From Amorphophallus konjac (lineage: Eukaryota > Streptophyta > Magnoliopsida > Alismatales > Araceae): a DNA stretch of 64,000 nt. The translations under genes were made by a program, and so were the position numbers. The stretch is from the NCBI GenBank assembly GCA_022559845.1, contig CM040128.1, positions 226,161,643-226,225,642 of the forward strand. The letters run 5' to 3'. This document shows positions 44,688 to 56,175 of this stretch, piece by piece (position 1 is the first letter of the stretch; each line of letters opens with the position of its first letter). Below the pieces are notes generated by a model. That model was not told the DNA's origin. It did no database searches and saw nothing but the letters and a program-made list of their open reading frames with translations.

Positions 44688-44880
44688 TAGATTTTCTTTA
44701 GACCCTAGGTTCCTAGAAGTGTCATTAGAAGCCACGATATTGATATGTGTCTAAGATCCAACCTAGTGAGATGGGGTAGATACTTGGGTTACGTTAATTA
44801 ACAAAAGAACCCTAGAAGAAATTCGGCAGAACGTTCTTAATTCCTTTCTCTACGCTTGTAGGATTCATCTAGCAATTTTG

Positions 44881-45800
44881 ATGGCTGCGGAGCACACGCA
44901 ATGGAGGGAGATCCAGCGAACCGTGCAGAACCTGACTTAGGCTTTGCAGCAAGTGGCGTAGGGTGGCGCTCATCATGGTTCCGGTGACCTTCACCGTAAC
45001 TTCCGAGGCATGAACCCCCCATGGCTCAATGGTTCCCCTGACCCAAATGAGGCGGAGCACTGGGTGAAAGTGATGGACCGTATTTTTTGCATCATGCAAT
45101 GCAGCGATCAAGAGCAGGTGTTGCTGGCGACCTTCCTACTTGAACGAGATGCCCTTACCTTGTGGGAGTCAGTGGAGCTGATATTAGCAAATGGCCCTAT
45201 GACATGGGAAGAGTTCCTCGAGCACTTCAAGAGTAAATACTTCTCTGACCGAGTCTAGGAAAAGAAGGCGGCCGAGTTCGCTTCATTACGATAGAGGAAT
45301 TTATCTGTGGCGGAGTACGAGGTGCAATTTTCCAAGTTGTCTTGATATGCGCCGCACCTGGTGTACACCGAAAAGATGAAGGCGAAGAGGTTCCTCAATG
45401 GTTTTAAGCTTCAATACATCAACCAACTGGCGCCATTGGAGATCCACAATTATGCCGAAATTGTGCGGAAGGCACAAGTGTTGGAGGATACTATGGAGAT
45501 GACCGACCAGATCAAGGGAAGAGATAAGAGGAGGGAGCAAGCTACCAGCTTCGAAAATTTCAAACCAACTTCGGGCAAGAAGAGGCCCAATGTCAGGCCG
45601 AGTTTTTTAAAAGATAAGAAACCAAGGGAGAACAACAAGAAGAATGGGCCGACTGCCCCATCTAAGGCAATTTGAAAATATTGTGACCGGCCAGGCCACA
45701 AGATGGAGGAGTGCTGGCATAAATTAGGCACTTGCCTATGATGTGGGAGTCCAGACCACCGCATCCCCGAATGTCCCCTTATTGTTGACCAAGCTCCATC
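44881..45800 (+). pseudogene. G Gag (capsid and zinc knuckle), many stops
   Basis: A Ty3 Gag reading mostly in one frame from the ATG at 44881. The capsid core is clear: NPPWLNGSPDPNEAEHWV, FLLERDALTLWESVE, WEEFLEHFKSKYF and FLNGFKLQYINQLAPLE. It would form the particle shell. After a Lys-rich linker comes a CCHC knuckle region (YCDRPGHKMEECWHKLGTC), with a second partial one (CGSPDHRIPEC). In-frame stops occur near 44938, 44959, 45256, 45292 and 45673. Part is open as 45010-45258 and 45361-45675. The start is the first ATG after the primer site and fits the Gag N-terminus. Confidence 0.88.
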
Positions 45801-45879
45801 CGAAAAGCCGCAAGGGAGTCAAATGCGGCATGGTAGGCTCCAAGCCCTTCAAGAAACTGAAACTGAGGCCACCGAGGAG

Positions 45880-46365
45880 GGTGGTGTGGTTCAAGGTATT
45901 CTTACTGTTCTTTCCAAGCCAACATTCATTCTTTTCGACATTGGAGCTACTCATTCATTTATTTCTTAGAATTTTGCCAAATCTATATCTGTGAAACCTG
46001 TGTTGATGGATTCTCACCTTGTAATTACTACCCCTATTGGTTCTGGGTCAGAGATCAAATACATCTATCCCTCTAGTCAAGTTTTAATTAATAGTCATGA
46101 TTTGCCTGCCGATCTGGTGTGTATGGAAATGAAGGACTATGATGTGATCCTAGGAGCAGATTGGTTAGCTAGGCATGGAGCTAGCATCCATTGTAAGTTT
46201 GGATCCATATCTTTTTCTTGGCGCCCTGGGCTTTTCTTTTCTGGCTCTAGGCATTCTAAGTCTGTGCCACTTATTTCGGCGCTTCGGGCTGATAAGTTGT
46301 TAAGGAAGGGGTGTCAGGCATTCTTAGCTTTGATCACTTTGATCGATAAGAAGGAGTTGGGGTAA
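45880..46365 (+). pseudogene. G aspartic protease
   Basis: The polyprotein-cleaving protease segment. The active-site region reads FDIGATHSFIS, so the usual small residue after the catalytic Asp is replaced by Ile. A stop follows a few codons later. The C-terminal hallmark VILGADWLARHGA is present at about 46145-46183. The stretch 45991-46365 is open. It is in phase with gag upstream and RT downstream apart from stops. Confidence 0.85.
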
Positions 46366-46379
46366 AAGGACATCCTTGT

Positions 46380-47361
46380 TGTCTGAGATTTCACGGATGT
46401 GTTTCCTGAAGATTTGTCGGGTCTTCTCCCAGAAAGGGAGATAGTTTTCTTTATTGACTCAGTCCCTGGAGCTACACCAGTTTCCAAGGCCCCTTACCGT
46501 ATGCCCCCTGCTGAGTAAAAGGAGTTGAAGGAGCAATTGCTGGAGCTATTGGAGAAGGGTTTCATCCGTCCGAGTACGTCCCCGTGAGGAGCTCCTGTTC
46601 TTTTTGTAAGGAAGAAGAATGGTTCGTTAAGGCTATGCATTGATTATCATCAATTGAACCAGCTTACTGTTAAAAACAAGTACCCATTACCGAGGATCGA
46701 TGAGCTATTCGATCAAGTATCTACAGCATAATATTTCTCAAAGATTGATCTCAGATCAGGATATCATCAATTAAGGATCAAGGATGAGGATATCTTTAAG
46801 ACGGCGCTCAGAAGCAGGTATGGGCATTTTAAATTTGTTGTAATGCCTTTTGGACTAACGAATCCTCCTATAGCTGTCATGCAGCTAATGAATAGTGTTT
46901 TTCGGCCCTACTTAGATCAGTGGGTCGTAGTATTTATTGATGATATTCTTATATATTTCAAAAGCAAGGAGGAGCATGAGAAGCACTTGAAGATGGCTTT
47001 GTAGATATTGAGAGATAATCAGTTGTATACCAAATTTAGTAAGTGTGAGTTCTGTCTGTAAGAGGTATCTTTTCTAGGTCACATAGTTTCCAAAGATGGT
47101 ATTGCTGTAGATCCTTCCAAGGTGGAGGTAGTAAGAAATCGGGAGAGGCCTTTGAATGTGACTGAGGTTAGAAGTTTCTTAGGCCTAGCTGGGTATTATA
47201 GAAGATTTATCAAGGACTTCTCCAAGATTATTGTACCCTTGACTAGATTGACCCGTAAGGAAAATTGATTTGAGTGGTCAGAAGATTGTGAAAAGAGTTT
47301 TCAAATCTTGAAGGAGTGTTTGACCAGTGCCCCTGTGTTAGCCTTACCTTCTGGAGAAGGA
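46380..47361 (+). pseudogene. G reverse transcriptase, 5' part of RT/RNase H
   Basis: Ty3 RT with recognisable blocks in order: [60 protein letters not shown], and the catalytic [11 protein letters not shown] at about 46932-46964. The thumb and connection follow: [30 protein letters not shown] and CLTSAPVLALPSGEG. It would copy the RNA genome to DNA. At least seven in-frame stops are spread along it. The reading is cut by E7 at the AAGGA target and resumes at 59596. Confidence 0.92.
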
Positions 47362-50300
47362 TGTTGTGTGCTCTAATATCACGTGATGTGTATGGAAGGC
47401 TGATCTAGAGGGGGGGTGAATAGATCTGCCCCTTTTTCGATGATAACAGTGGAATAAAACAAGTCTTCACACAAAGGAGAAACCTCACACGGTAGATGCA
47501 ATAACAAAGATGGAGATCGTGCCTAAGCAAACATCTAGCATAAAACAACCACACAGGCAAACCATAGAGACAATAATTTTTAAGGTGGTTCGGACTCTAC
47601 CTAGAGTCCTACGTCCACCCCTCACTCAAATGAGTGAGGCTTCCCTAGTGCAAATGCACTAAACCGCTGCCTTACACCTTGTAGAGAGATTATCCCATCT
47701 CAAGGAATCGCTACCATATAGCTTGATGGCACACAAGGCCAGACCACAAATTAGAACACAAGCTCAGTCTATCTTCCTACTATCACCGGTAGGGATGGAT
47801 CACCATAGATCAGAGCACAAGCTCAGTCTGTCTTTCTACTATCATCGGTAGGGACGGATCATCACAGATCAGAGCACAAGCTGAGTCTGTCTTCCTACTA
47901 TCACCGGTAGGGACGGATCACAGTTTCAGCAGAGACATAAACAAAAGAGAAAAACTGTAACAAGAACAAACATATATGAAATGGCAGACTCAAGCAAGAT
48001 GAAATGGTTCCTGTCTGAAAATTGGAGAGCGCACTTGGCTGCTTCCAGGTGTCTGGCTTCCTTTCATAGTGGCTTCTTCCTTGCCACAGGAGGCTTGAAA
48101 TGGAGCTTCTTCTTCTTGCGGAATGAAGAAGGATGTGGATGAACAGCTGCTCTTCTACTTCAGAGCTTTAGAAGATGGCTTCGCCCTCTTATGCTTCTTC
48201 TCCTTCCTCTTTCTTCTTTTTTTCCACTCCTGGACATAGCTCAGCTTCACTTCACTGTCTGTATAATTCTTTCACTCACTCTCTGAACAGGAGTCGCTCT
48301 TGCTCTCTCTTCTCTTCTTCTTCTTCCTCTCACAGCTTCTCTCTCTGACTGCTCACTCTTCTCTCTGAAGGTGGCTTCTCTCTCGAATTCTTCTTCTTCT
48401 TATTCTCACTCTCTTTTCTTAAGATGGGCACTCGTTATCTTCGAAGGCAGTAGCTTCTCCTTTTTCAGCACTTTTTCTCTTTCTCTCTCTACCTTCTTGC
48501 TTCATCTCGTGCTCCCTTGTATATAATATCCTACGTTCCAGAAAACTTCCATTTCTACATGCAGGGTACAAAGCTTGTTGCCCTTGATCTGGTAGCTGGA
48601 AATCTCGACCGTCTAGATCCATAGGAACTTCCAGATCCTAAGAAGAATGATGACTGATTGGCTCAAGGGAGATAAGGTACGGTGCCATGTCATTGGCCCG
48701 CCAACCCTCTTCATGCAGTACACGACGGCTTGAGGGTTTTTCCTCAAGGCAAAACCCATTTCTGGATGAAACCCCTTCTCGGAGTTCTGTGATTGGTCCA
48801 GCTGTAAAGATGGGAATTTTCTTCATAAGGGGTCTTCTGGGAGGTTGCCATGTGGCCTTGGATCACGTGCCAACCATGTGTTCAAAGGCACAAAGTTCAT
48901 TGAGGTGAGTTCGGCTTTATGAACTAGAGTTGACTCTAAAGCTGAATGGAGTTAGCTCCACTTGAATGATTCACGTGAGCTTGGGTTGAGTTTAGCTATT
49001 TTTCAACCTTAATGACCTATTTGTCACCCTTAGTTAGCCATTTGTCACCCTTATTTCCCAATTGTCCGCCTTCACGCTATACTGCTGTAGAGTTGACTCT
49101 GTTTGACTTTGGAGTCGGCTCCCCTTCTTCCAACTAGTTCTTCTTGCCTTTGTTCTTGCTCTCTTCTTCTTCTCTTGTCTTGGTGTTGTCACCGTTAACA
49201 TGTATTTTGCACTCCTACTGAACTGCTTTGAATATGACTAAGGTTGAACTTGTAGTTATGTGAATTTGACATGCCTGGAGAAGTTAATTGCTCTGTTGGT
49301 AATGCATCCTGGTAGACTACTTGCATGTGCTCCAGAAGACTATTGACTTCTTGCATGCTACGACTGCATATAGCGTACCACCACTGCACAGATTTTGCAG
49401 TGCCACTGCACAGATTGTGCAGCTAGCTCGTTCATGCTAGCATATAATATTTGATTCTGCTTAAAGAACAACCATAGGCTCCACTTGAATTTTGCTGAGC
49501 CTTGATGAACTACTGTTGTCATGGTTGAAGACCCTGAGCTGCTGAACAACATGGACTAGACTTTAGAGAGAAGATGATGTTGCTTCTGCTCGAACCCATC
49601 ACTATGAAGGCATTAGAATTGGAGATTAATCCCGTCTCTTAATCTTGAATGAGGTTAATCAGTGTCGTCCAATGCTTAAGAGAGCTCTAGAATCGAGATG
49701 GTGGGGTTAGGAAACCCATACATAGTTAATTCCAATGAACAATCTTGACCACTCTTCATGTATCACTGCTAAGAGCCATTTTTCGCCCTTAAGGAGCTAT
49801 TTGTCACTGCTATCGGCTATTTTTTACCGTTAACGAGCTATTTATCACCCTTATTCTTCAATAGCCATCGCCTTTGTCTTCAGTTCTTCTTTCTCCAGCT
49901 TCAACGGGACTGGAGTCGACTCCATTGGCAACTAGAGTTGACTCTCCTTCTTCACTCTTCACAGCTTTTGTTCTGTCGTCCATTTTTCAGCCTCATGAGC
50001 TATTTTCACCCTTTGGTACCTATTTGTCACCCTTAGCTGAACATTTGTTAGCGATACCTTGCAGTGCTATCTGCTAGAAGGTGTATCCTTGCTGCGTCGA
50101 CTCCATGGATAGACGGAGTCGACTCCTCTTCTACACATTACCATGCTTTGAGCTCCTTTCAGCCTCATGAGCTATTTGTCACCTGTAGGGACCTAGTTTT
50201 CACCCTTAACTGGTATTTGTCACCATTATTCGATATTTGTCTGCCTTGATGCCATAGCGGGAGTTCCTTAGCAGTGTCAGCTCCATTTCAGCATGGAGTC

Positions 50301-50861
50301 AACTCCATTGCTTACAAGCCTAATCTAAGGACTTCTTCAGCCCATCCTTGAGACATATTGAGATATGGCTGCTTCCATGATGAAGTCTCCACTGTGCATA
50401 TGAAATCCATTCCATCAAAACTCCATTAATGCTGCATCAACACTGTATCAATACTTGAGAAATTGCTTTGGAGTCGGCTCCCGTTGTACTTGGACTTGAC
50501 TCCCCTTCTTCAACCTCTTGATTTGCTTAACTAAAAACTGAACATACGGGCTTGCTCAACTAACCAACCACATCAAAGCCTCTAAGATTGAAAGGCTTTT
50601 AGAACTTGTCATGCAGGATTTGAGCTTTACAAAATCTTCATTAAATGCCTTCTATCAGCCTGTTGTTCAAGAGTTCACACACATATAACACTAAAGCACA
50701 CATAAAGCATGACATTATCAAAGCAACATGCATGACATTATCAAAGCAATGAAATGAACTTATCAAGGAGTCTATTAATGAGTCATTGTGTGTGACATCA
50801 TCAAAACCATAGTTTAATGAGTCATAGTGTATGACATCATTTAAACCGAAGGGACACAACA
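47362..50861 (-). repeat. E7 3' LTR (3500 bp)
   Basis: On the minus strand U3 starts at 50861 with TGATGTCA and ATGACTCAT words. Spaced GCTATTTGTCACCCTTA and GGAGTCGACTCC motifs (plus-strand spelling) follow, then the TATA box at about 48519-48530 and a GA-rich leader. Three 59-bp repeats (plus-strand starts about 47762, 47821, 47880) and the U5 hairpin module (47584-47639) complete it. Confidence 0.93.
48519..48530 (-). promoter_or_regulatory. TATA box of E7 3' LTR
   Basis: The minus strand reads GATATTATATAC, followed by GA-rich sequence. The 5' LTR copy is at about 57277-57288. Confidence 0.65.
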
Positions 50862-50877
50862 TTCTCCCCCATTTTGA
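50862..50877 (-). other. E7 polypurine tract
   Basis: Minus strand TCAAAATGGGGGAGAA directly before the LTR start TGTTGTGTCCC. Confidence 0.93.
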
Positions 50878-53589
50878 TATGGCAACACTATGAGTCATTA
50901 TAATCATTTAACCACAAATGTCAATGAGTATGCAATGAGACACTATGAGTCAATAAGGCAAGGTATGTAGTGGGACTCAACACTACTCCCCCAAAGGGCA
51001 CAAGGCTCATCAAAACTCTTTCCCTCTCAAAACTCTCTCCCCATTTGCACTTACAGACAATGCACTGATACCAACAGGTAATGCACTCAAATTCCCAAAT
51101 GCAAATGAATGCAAATGACAAATGACTCATCAAAACTCTTCTCCCCCTTTGACATCAGCAAAAGGGATGGAGTTTGATACGCAACTGAGAATAAGGAGAG
51201 GAGTCTCATACCAATCAAGAAAAGGTCAGAGTTGAATAGGAGCACATCAAAACCAACAGTTTCAGACATGAAGTAGAAATGGTCAGAGCTATGGACACAA
51301 CAGTGAAATGCAAAGTGTAGAGAATGAATTCCAATATGCATAGCAACAAATTAGGAGTTATGCTTCCAGCAAAGCAGCCAGATTAGAAGTTATGATTTCA
51401 GCAGAACAATAATCATAGGTTTCAACAGTGGTGAAAGATTTTAGCAGATAAGGAGTTATGCAAACAATTATGATTAGAGAACAGCTAGGAAAGTGAAAGG
51501 AGGGTTTTAGCAGTGGTGTAAAAATCCATTGTAGTAAGCCAGACATGAAGAATAGCAACAAGAATTTGCAATGACAATTTCAACAGTAGTGACAGTCCAA
51601 ATTGGCATTAATAGGGTGTTATCAAAAGTAAATGAATTGGAAAAATTAGTTCATGGAGTTCAAGAAATCATTGTATCAGAAGAATTACAATCTGAAACAC
51701 TATTCATTAGTCAAGCTTGCAATTTTCAGATTCTTCTGTTATAAGATATTCTATGACACAACCCTTATTTTCTACTTGGTTTAAGTGTAATAAATTTAGA
51801 GTTTATCAATTAAACTCTTTGAAGCATTTTGCACTCAGACTTAATAGACATAAACCAAGGCTACATATTTAAATCTTGTTTAACCGCCTTTAATCTTACT
51901 CATTCAAAATCAATGACTCCCTTAGAAGTTGCTTAAGACTAGTATTGAGATTAAACATATTTGAACTTTCTTATTTGGTCCTTAAGGTTACAGCACCTTT
52001 TTTGAAAATTTGGTCATATTTTCAGAATTTTCTTTTTGACTCATAATTTTAAGAGCAGTCAAGTATAGTCCACACCTTTTGACTTAAGAGTGCACGTTGA
52101 TCAGACGCTAGCAGCCCTAGTTACTTAGTATGACTAACTATCTTGCTCCACTTTGAACAGAGATAGTAGAGGTACTTCATCACTAAGTCCACGTCATTTC
52201 TTTGATGAAGGGCTTAGTTTCTCAATGAACCTTTAGCCATTGCTCTGCCTGAGCATTGATTCACAATTTTTATCATGTGCTGCCCTTTGAGATGTTTCAG
52301 CTTCTTTTATGTTTAAGAATAATACTTAATCCAAATTTCTCAACCAAGGTTATCAAAGACCATAGATTTTTAGATTTTAGAAGATTGCACGGGGCACAAC
52401 ATGTGGGAATTGGTTGAGACCTATTAAGTTTTGAATGCAACCTTTTTCAGGGAATTCAAAATTTTAAACTATTGAATTCATTAGGATTAAACCAATAGTT
52501 TTATTCCTGGGTGATCATATAATCTTATAAAAGAAGATTCCTATATATATGATTTGCTCAGATTAATGAATTGATGAATAGATTGGAATTATTCTAAGCA
52601 TAATGTGGTTCAATGTATTTTCAATAAGATTCAATCAAGGAACACTGTTTTTCAAGATTTCCAGAAATAGCATGGATGCCAATTTATAAGTATGACTGAT
52701 ACCAAATGTTGACATCAATGGGAAGAGACTCCTCATGAGATAGTGTAAGCGAAGATCTTAGAGAAGCTCCCCCTCAGAGAATGCTGGATTTTAAAGGCAG
52801 ATTTTCAAGGTTAAGGCTGAGGATGAAATGTGATCAAGAATTTTTCTAGAGAACATCCCTATTCAGCCAACACAGAGAGTTTGACATCCGAAGTGACTGG
52901 AACATGTCATTCTATCTCTAATCTATGGAAATATGGATTTAGAAATGATGAGAATAAATCATAGAGACAAATTAAGCTATCCTAAAATTCCGGGACAAAC
53001 AAAGGAAGTCGACTTATGAAAGTCTTTAAGTCGGCTTGAACTCAAAGCAGAAGGTAGTGTTTATAGAATACTGCAGGGAAGTCGACTTGAACATTCTTTA
53101 AGTTTACTTGCATGATTCAAACAGAAGAGAGTATTTGTAGTGTACAATAGAGAAATCGACTTGTGCAGTCCTCAGGTCGACTTGAGCTTTTCCAGAATCA
53201 TCTCTCAATTCAAATTGACTCTAAATGGATGCAAGGACTTTTTTAATTTTCTATCATCAATGACATGCATTCAAATGATGCCAGGTTGGCACTTGCTCCC
53301 CCTGACTAAATGCAAATTGTGCATGAGAGAAATGCAATTCAAGGCATGAGACACTTTCTCCCCTTAACTAAATGCATTTAGTCATGATGAAGATGCTATG
53401 CATTCCAAATAGATTCTTCAAGTTATGCATGAGCAGATGGATGCCTGCAGTGACTCTACCTATCTCAAGTTAGTCAAGCATATGGGAATATAGATTACCA
53501 TGAACTACTTACTCCCCCTTACTGAATGCACTAAGTATGAAAGCTAGACACTAAAATCATGCAAGGGAGTATGACTAAGACCCATGGTA

Positions 53590-53640
53590 CCTAGCGCAGA
53601 ACTTAGGTTTGACAACCACCTGACGCATAGTGTGGGTTTC
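53590..53640 (-). other. Post-gag hairpin 2 of E7
   Basis: The minus strand reads GGTT-GTCA-AACC (53617 down to 53606), flanked by ATGCGTCAG and TTCTGCGCTAGGTACCATGGG. The position and flanks match E5 and E6 while the stem sequence differs. Confidence 0.55.
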
Positions 53641-54002
53641 CAGACATACATAATATGTCCTTCTCCGAACACCATTTAATATACCATTAGGTCATGCATG
53701 AAAATGCATCATGAGTTCAATGCAAATGAATATAAGCATGCATGTAAACATGTGCAGCACAAAGCATGCATTTAACTTTCCTGCAACAGATTTGAAGTGA
53801 GTTCAATTGTTTAGCATGATATATGCAGACATGAAAACATATGCAGCCAACTTCAAAATCCTACAGCAAAACCAGTTAAACTGAATAAACATGAATTCCT
53901 ATTGATTGAAACATGATGTGCAGCTTTAACAAGGAAGAAGATTAGAGCAGACCTACGAACAAGGATCATGAACATAGAGACTAGGGTTATACCAAATCAG
54001 GG

Positions 54003-54049
54003 TGCCTTGCTTATTTAAAGAACCCCCTTTATTTCCTTGCTCCAAGGCA
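54003..54049 (-). other. Post-gag hairpin 1 of E7
   Basis: TGCCTTG (54003-54009) can pair with CAAGGCA (54043-54049). On the minus strand the loop contains AAATAAAGGGGGTT, very like the loop of the E5 hairpin at 30145-30184. It lies about 20 bases after the end of E7 gag. Confidence 0.6.
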
Positions 54050-54068
54050 AACCTGCAAGAACAACTTC

Positions 54069-56100
54069 TCATTTTCTGTTTAAAGGTACCCAATATCTCT
54101 TGGGTCCTGAAAAGTTAGAAGTATCTTTCACAAGTGATGTCCGTGAATTCAAGGCATGCTGATCATCAAATTTCATAATAAAGCAATCATTCATAACATG
54201 CCCTACCTTTCCACAGTAATGACAATGAATAGAAGTATTCAAAATTTTCTTCTTAGAATATGCATGAGGTTTTAGTGGGAAGGCAGAAGTTTTCCCATTT
54301 CTATCATTAAACTTGAGATTTCCTCTCAAGTGCCAACAGTCCTTGATTGTATGGCCAGTCCTTCTATAGTTATGACAATGATGCCTTCTTGGGATAGTGG
54401 GCTTTCTGCAAGCCCTTAATTCATCATTCTTTAGAACTAAACAATCATGCATGATATGGCCAACTTTACCACAGTAATGACAAGAAATTTTCTTTAAGTG
54501 TGCATGTGTGTGTGAATTGGAATTATGTACAACATGCACATGGGTACCAGCAACACCAATTTGTGAATTTTTGTTCACAGATTTCTTTTTATCAATTCTG
54601 ATTTTAAGTGTTTTCTACCGTGAAACAGGAGGAATTTTCTTAGATGTGTCGGGAACATTAGAAGCATGAACAAATGAGGTTTATAGTTTATGTTCAAATG
54701 ATTTCTTGTTCACTAGGCTGTAGCCAAGCCCTTCCTTTTGGAAATCAACCTTAACACCTAAGAGTTTATCCAGATTGTTTTTCCCTTCAACAAACTTAGA
54801 CAATGAAATGTTCAAATCATTGATTTCATTTTCAAGGGATGCAATATGTAGCTCATAACTAGCAATCCCTTGTTCACTGCAGACAACACACTCACTCAAC
54901 ACTTTATTTGTAGTTTTATAACTCTCAATTTCTTGTTCCAGCACATGCACTCTTTTAGATTCATCAACAGACAAACATTTTCCCTTTTCAAAAGTATGCA
55001 ATTTCTCAAACATGGTTGTATTCAAGTTTTTTAGTTTGTCATTTTCTTCAATCAAGTTTATAATTTTTTCAGCATATTTTTTATCATTGGGCAATGAGTT
55101 CAGTTTCTCATTCAGTTCCTCCTCTACTTGTTCAAGTTCTAATACCCTCGATAGCAAGTGTTTGTTTTCTTCTTTCAACGAGTCAATTAGCTTTTCTTGC
55201 CACTCAAGATCAGAATGGAGACCTTCATTTCGTTCTCTCACAAATGAATAATTACTACATGCAGAATTAACAGAACATGTGTTTTCAGCTTCTTTTCTAA
55301 GTTTTTAAGTTTTGACTTTCAGATTGTGTAAGACTTATCTATAGTTTTGCATTTACAACGTTGACAGCTTAAATTTTCTCAAAGATCAATTTCTTTTCCT
55401 CCTCAAGATTGTCAAGTTTCTTTTTGCAAACATTTTCTTCTTTTTGGAGTTCAGAAATATTGGCTAGAAGCTCTTTATTTTCACTTCTTAATGAAGCAAT
55501 TGATTCCTTATGAACTTCAACATCAAAGGAAAGGGATTCAGTCCACTCCTCAAGGTGTGAGCATTTTTCACAAGAGGAATTACATATGTTTTGTTTAATC
55601 TCCTTTTTTAATTTTCTATTTTCAAATTTCATTTTCGTGTATTTTCTTAGCAGATCCTCATAAGCTTCTATCAATTCATCAAATGCAATCTCATCAGATT
55701 CGGAAGTTACCTCCTCATTATCCCTTTGATCACTACTGTGATCACTTCTATCAGCCATTAGACATGTGTCTTCCTTCTTCCCATTGACAGCCATCAATAT
55801 GTCCAATATGTCCTTTGCATTCCTGCAAACAGAAACAAAAGGAAAGATATCATGATCCACAACAAATTTCAAAGTGTTGAGAGCTCTGAGATTATCATTA
55901 TTTTTCATCCTATGAAGATCAATCCATTTTGACATGTCCTTACGCACTTTATGTGGACCTTTAGAGATGATGTTCCACAGGTTCAGATTAATTGAATTGA
56001 CAAATTTACACATCCTACCTAGCCACAAAAAAAAATCAGAACCGTCAAACACAAGCAGATGAACTAGGGGAATTAAATCAGAGTAATGATCCATGATCAT
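54069..56100 (-). pseudogene. E7 Gag: UBN2-like, coiled coil and CCHC knuckles, interrupted
   Basis: Minus-strand Gag in three open pieces: 56100-55369, 55241-54681 and 54578-54069, separated by stops or shifts. The first has the UBN2 region (LLVFDGSDFFLWLGRM, NLRALNTLKFVVDHDIFPFV, CRNAKDILDILMAVN). TCLMADRSD and an acidic linker follow, then the start of the coiled coil. The second is nearly all coiled coil and ends in the conserved FQKEGLGYSLVNKKSFEHKL. The third has three knuckles: CHYCGKVGHIMHDC, a damaged CHNYRRTGHTIKDC lacking its second Cys, and CHYCGKVGHVMNDC. It terminates in GPKRYWVPLNRK. The layout matches E5 and E6, including the lack of pol beyond this point. Confidence 0.88.
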
Positions 56101-56161
56101 AAAAACATCAATGCAGCAGGATCCTCTCTGCAGAGGGTTAAATTTGAACTATCAGAGACCT

Positions 56162-56173
56162 GCTCTGATACCA
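56162..56173 (-). other. E7 primer-binding site (initiator Met)
   Basis: Minus strand TGGTATCAGAGC starting two bases after the 5' LTR end. Confidence 0.95.
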
Positions 56174-56175
56174 AT

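Larger units (their letters stand above)
50878..54068 (-). other. E7 3' non-coding region
   Basis: About 3.2 kb without coding content. GGGGGAG tracts (CTCCCCC on the plus strand) occur near 50986, 51142, 52767, 53297 and 53513. Four to six AAGTCGACTT-like palindromes cluster at 53010-53190. Post-gag hairpins 2 and 1 lie at 53606-53617 and 54003-54049. Confidence 0.7.
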
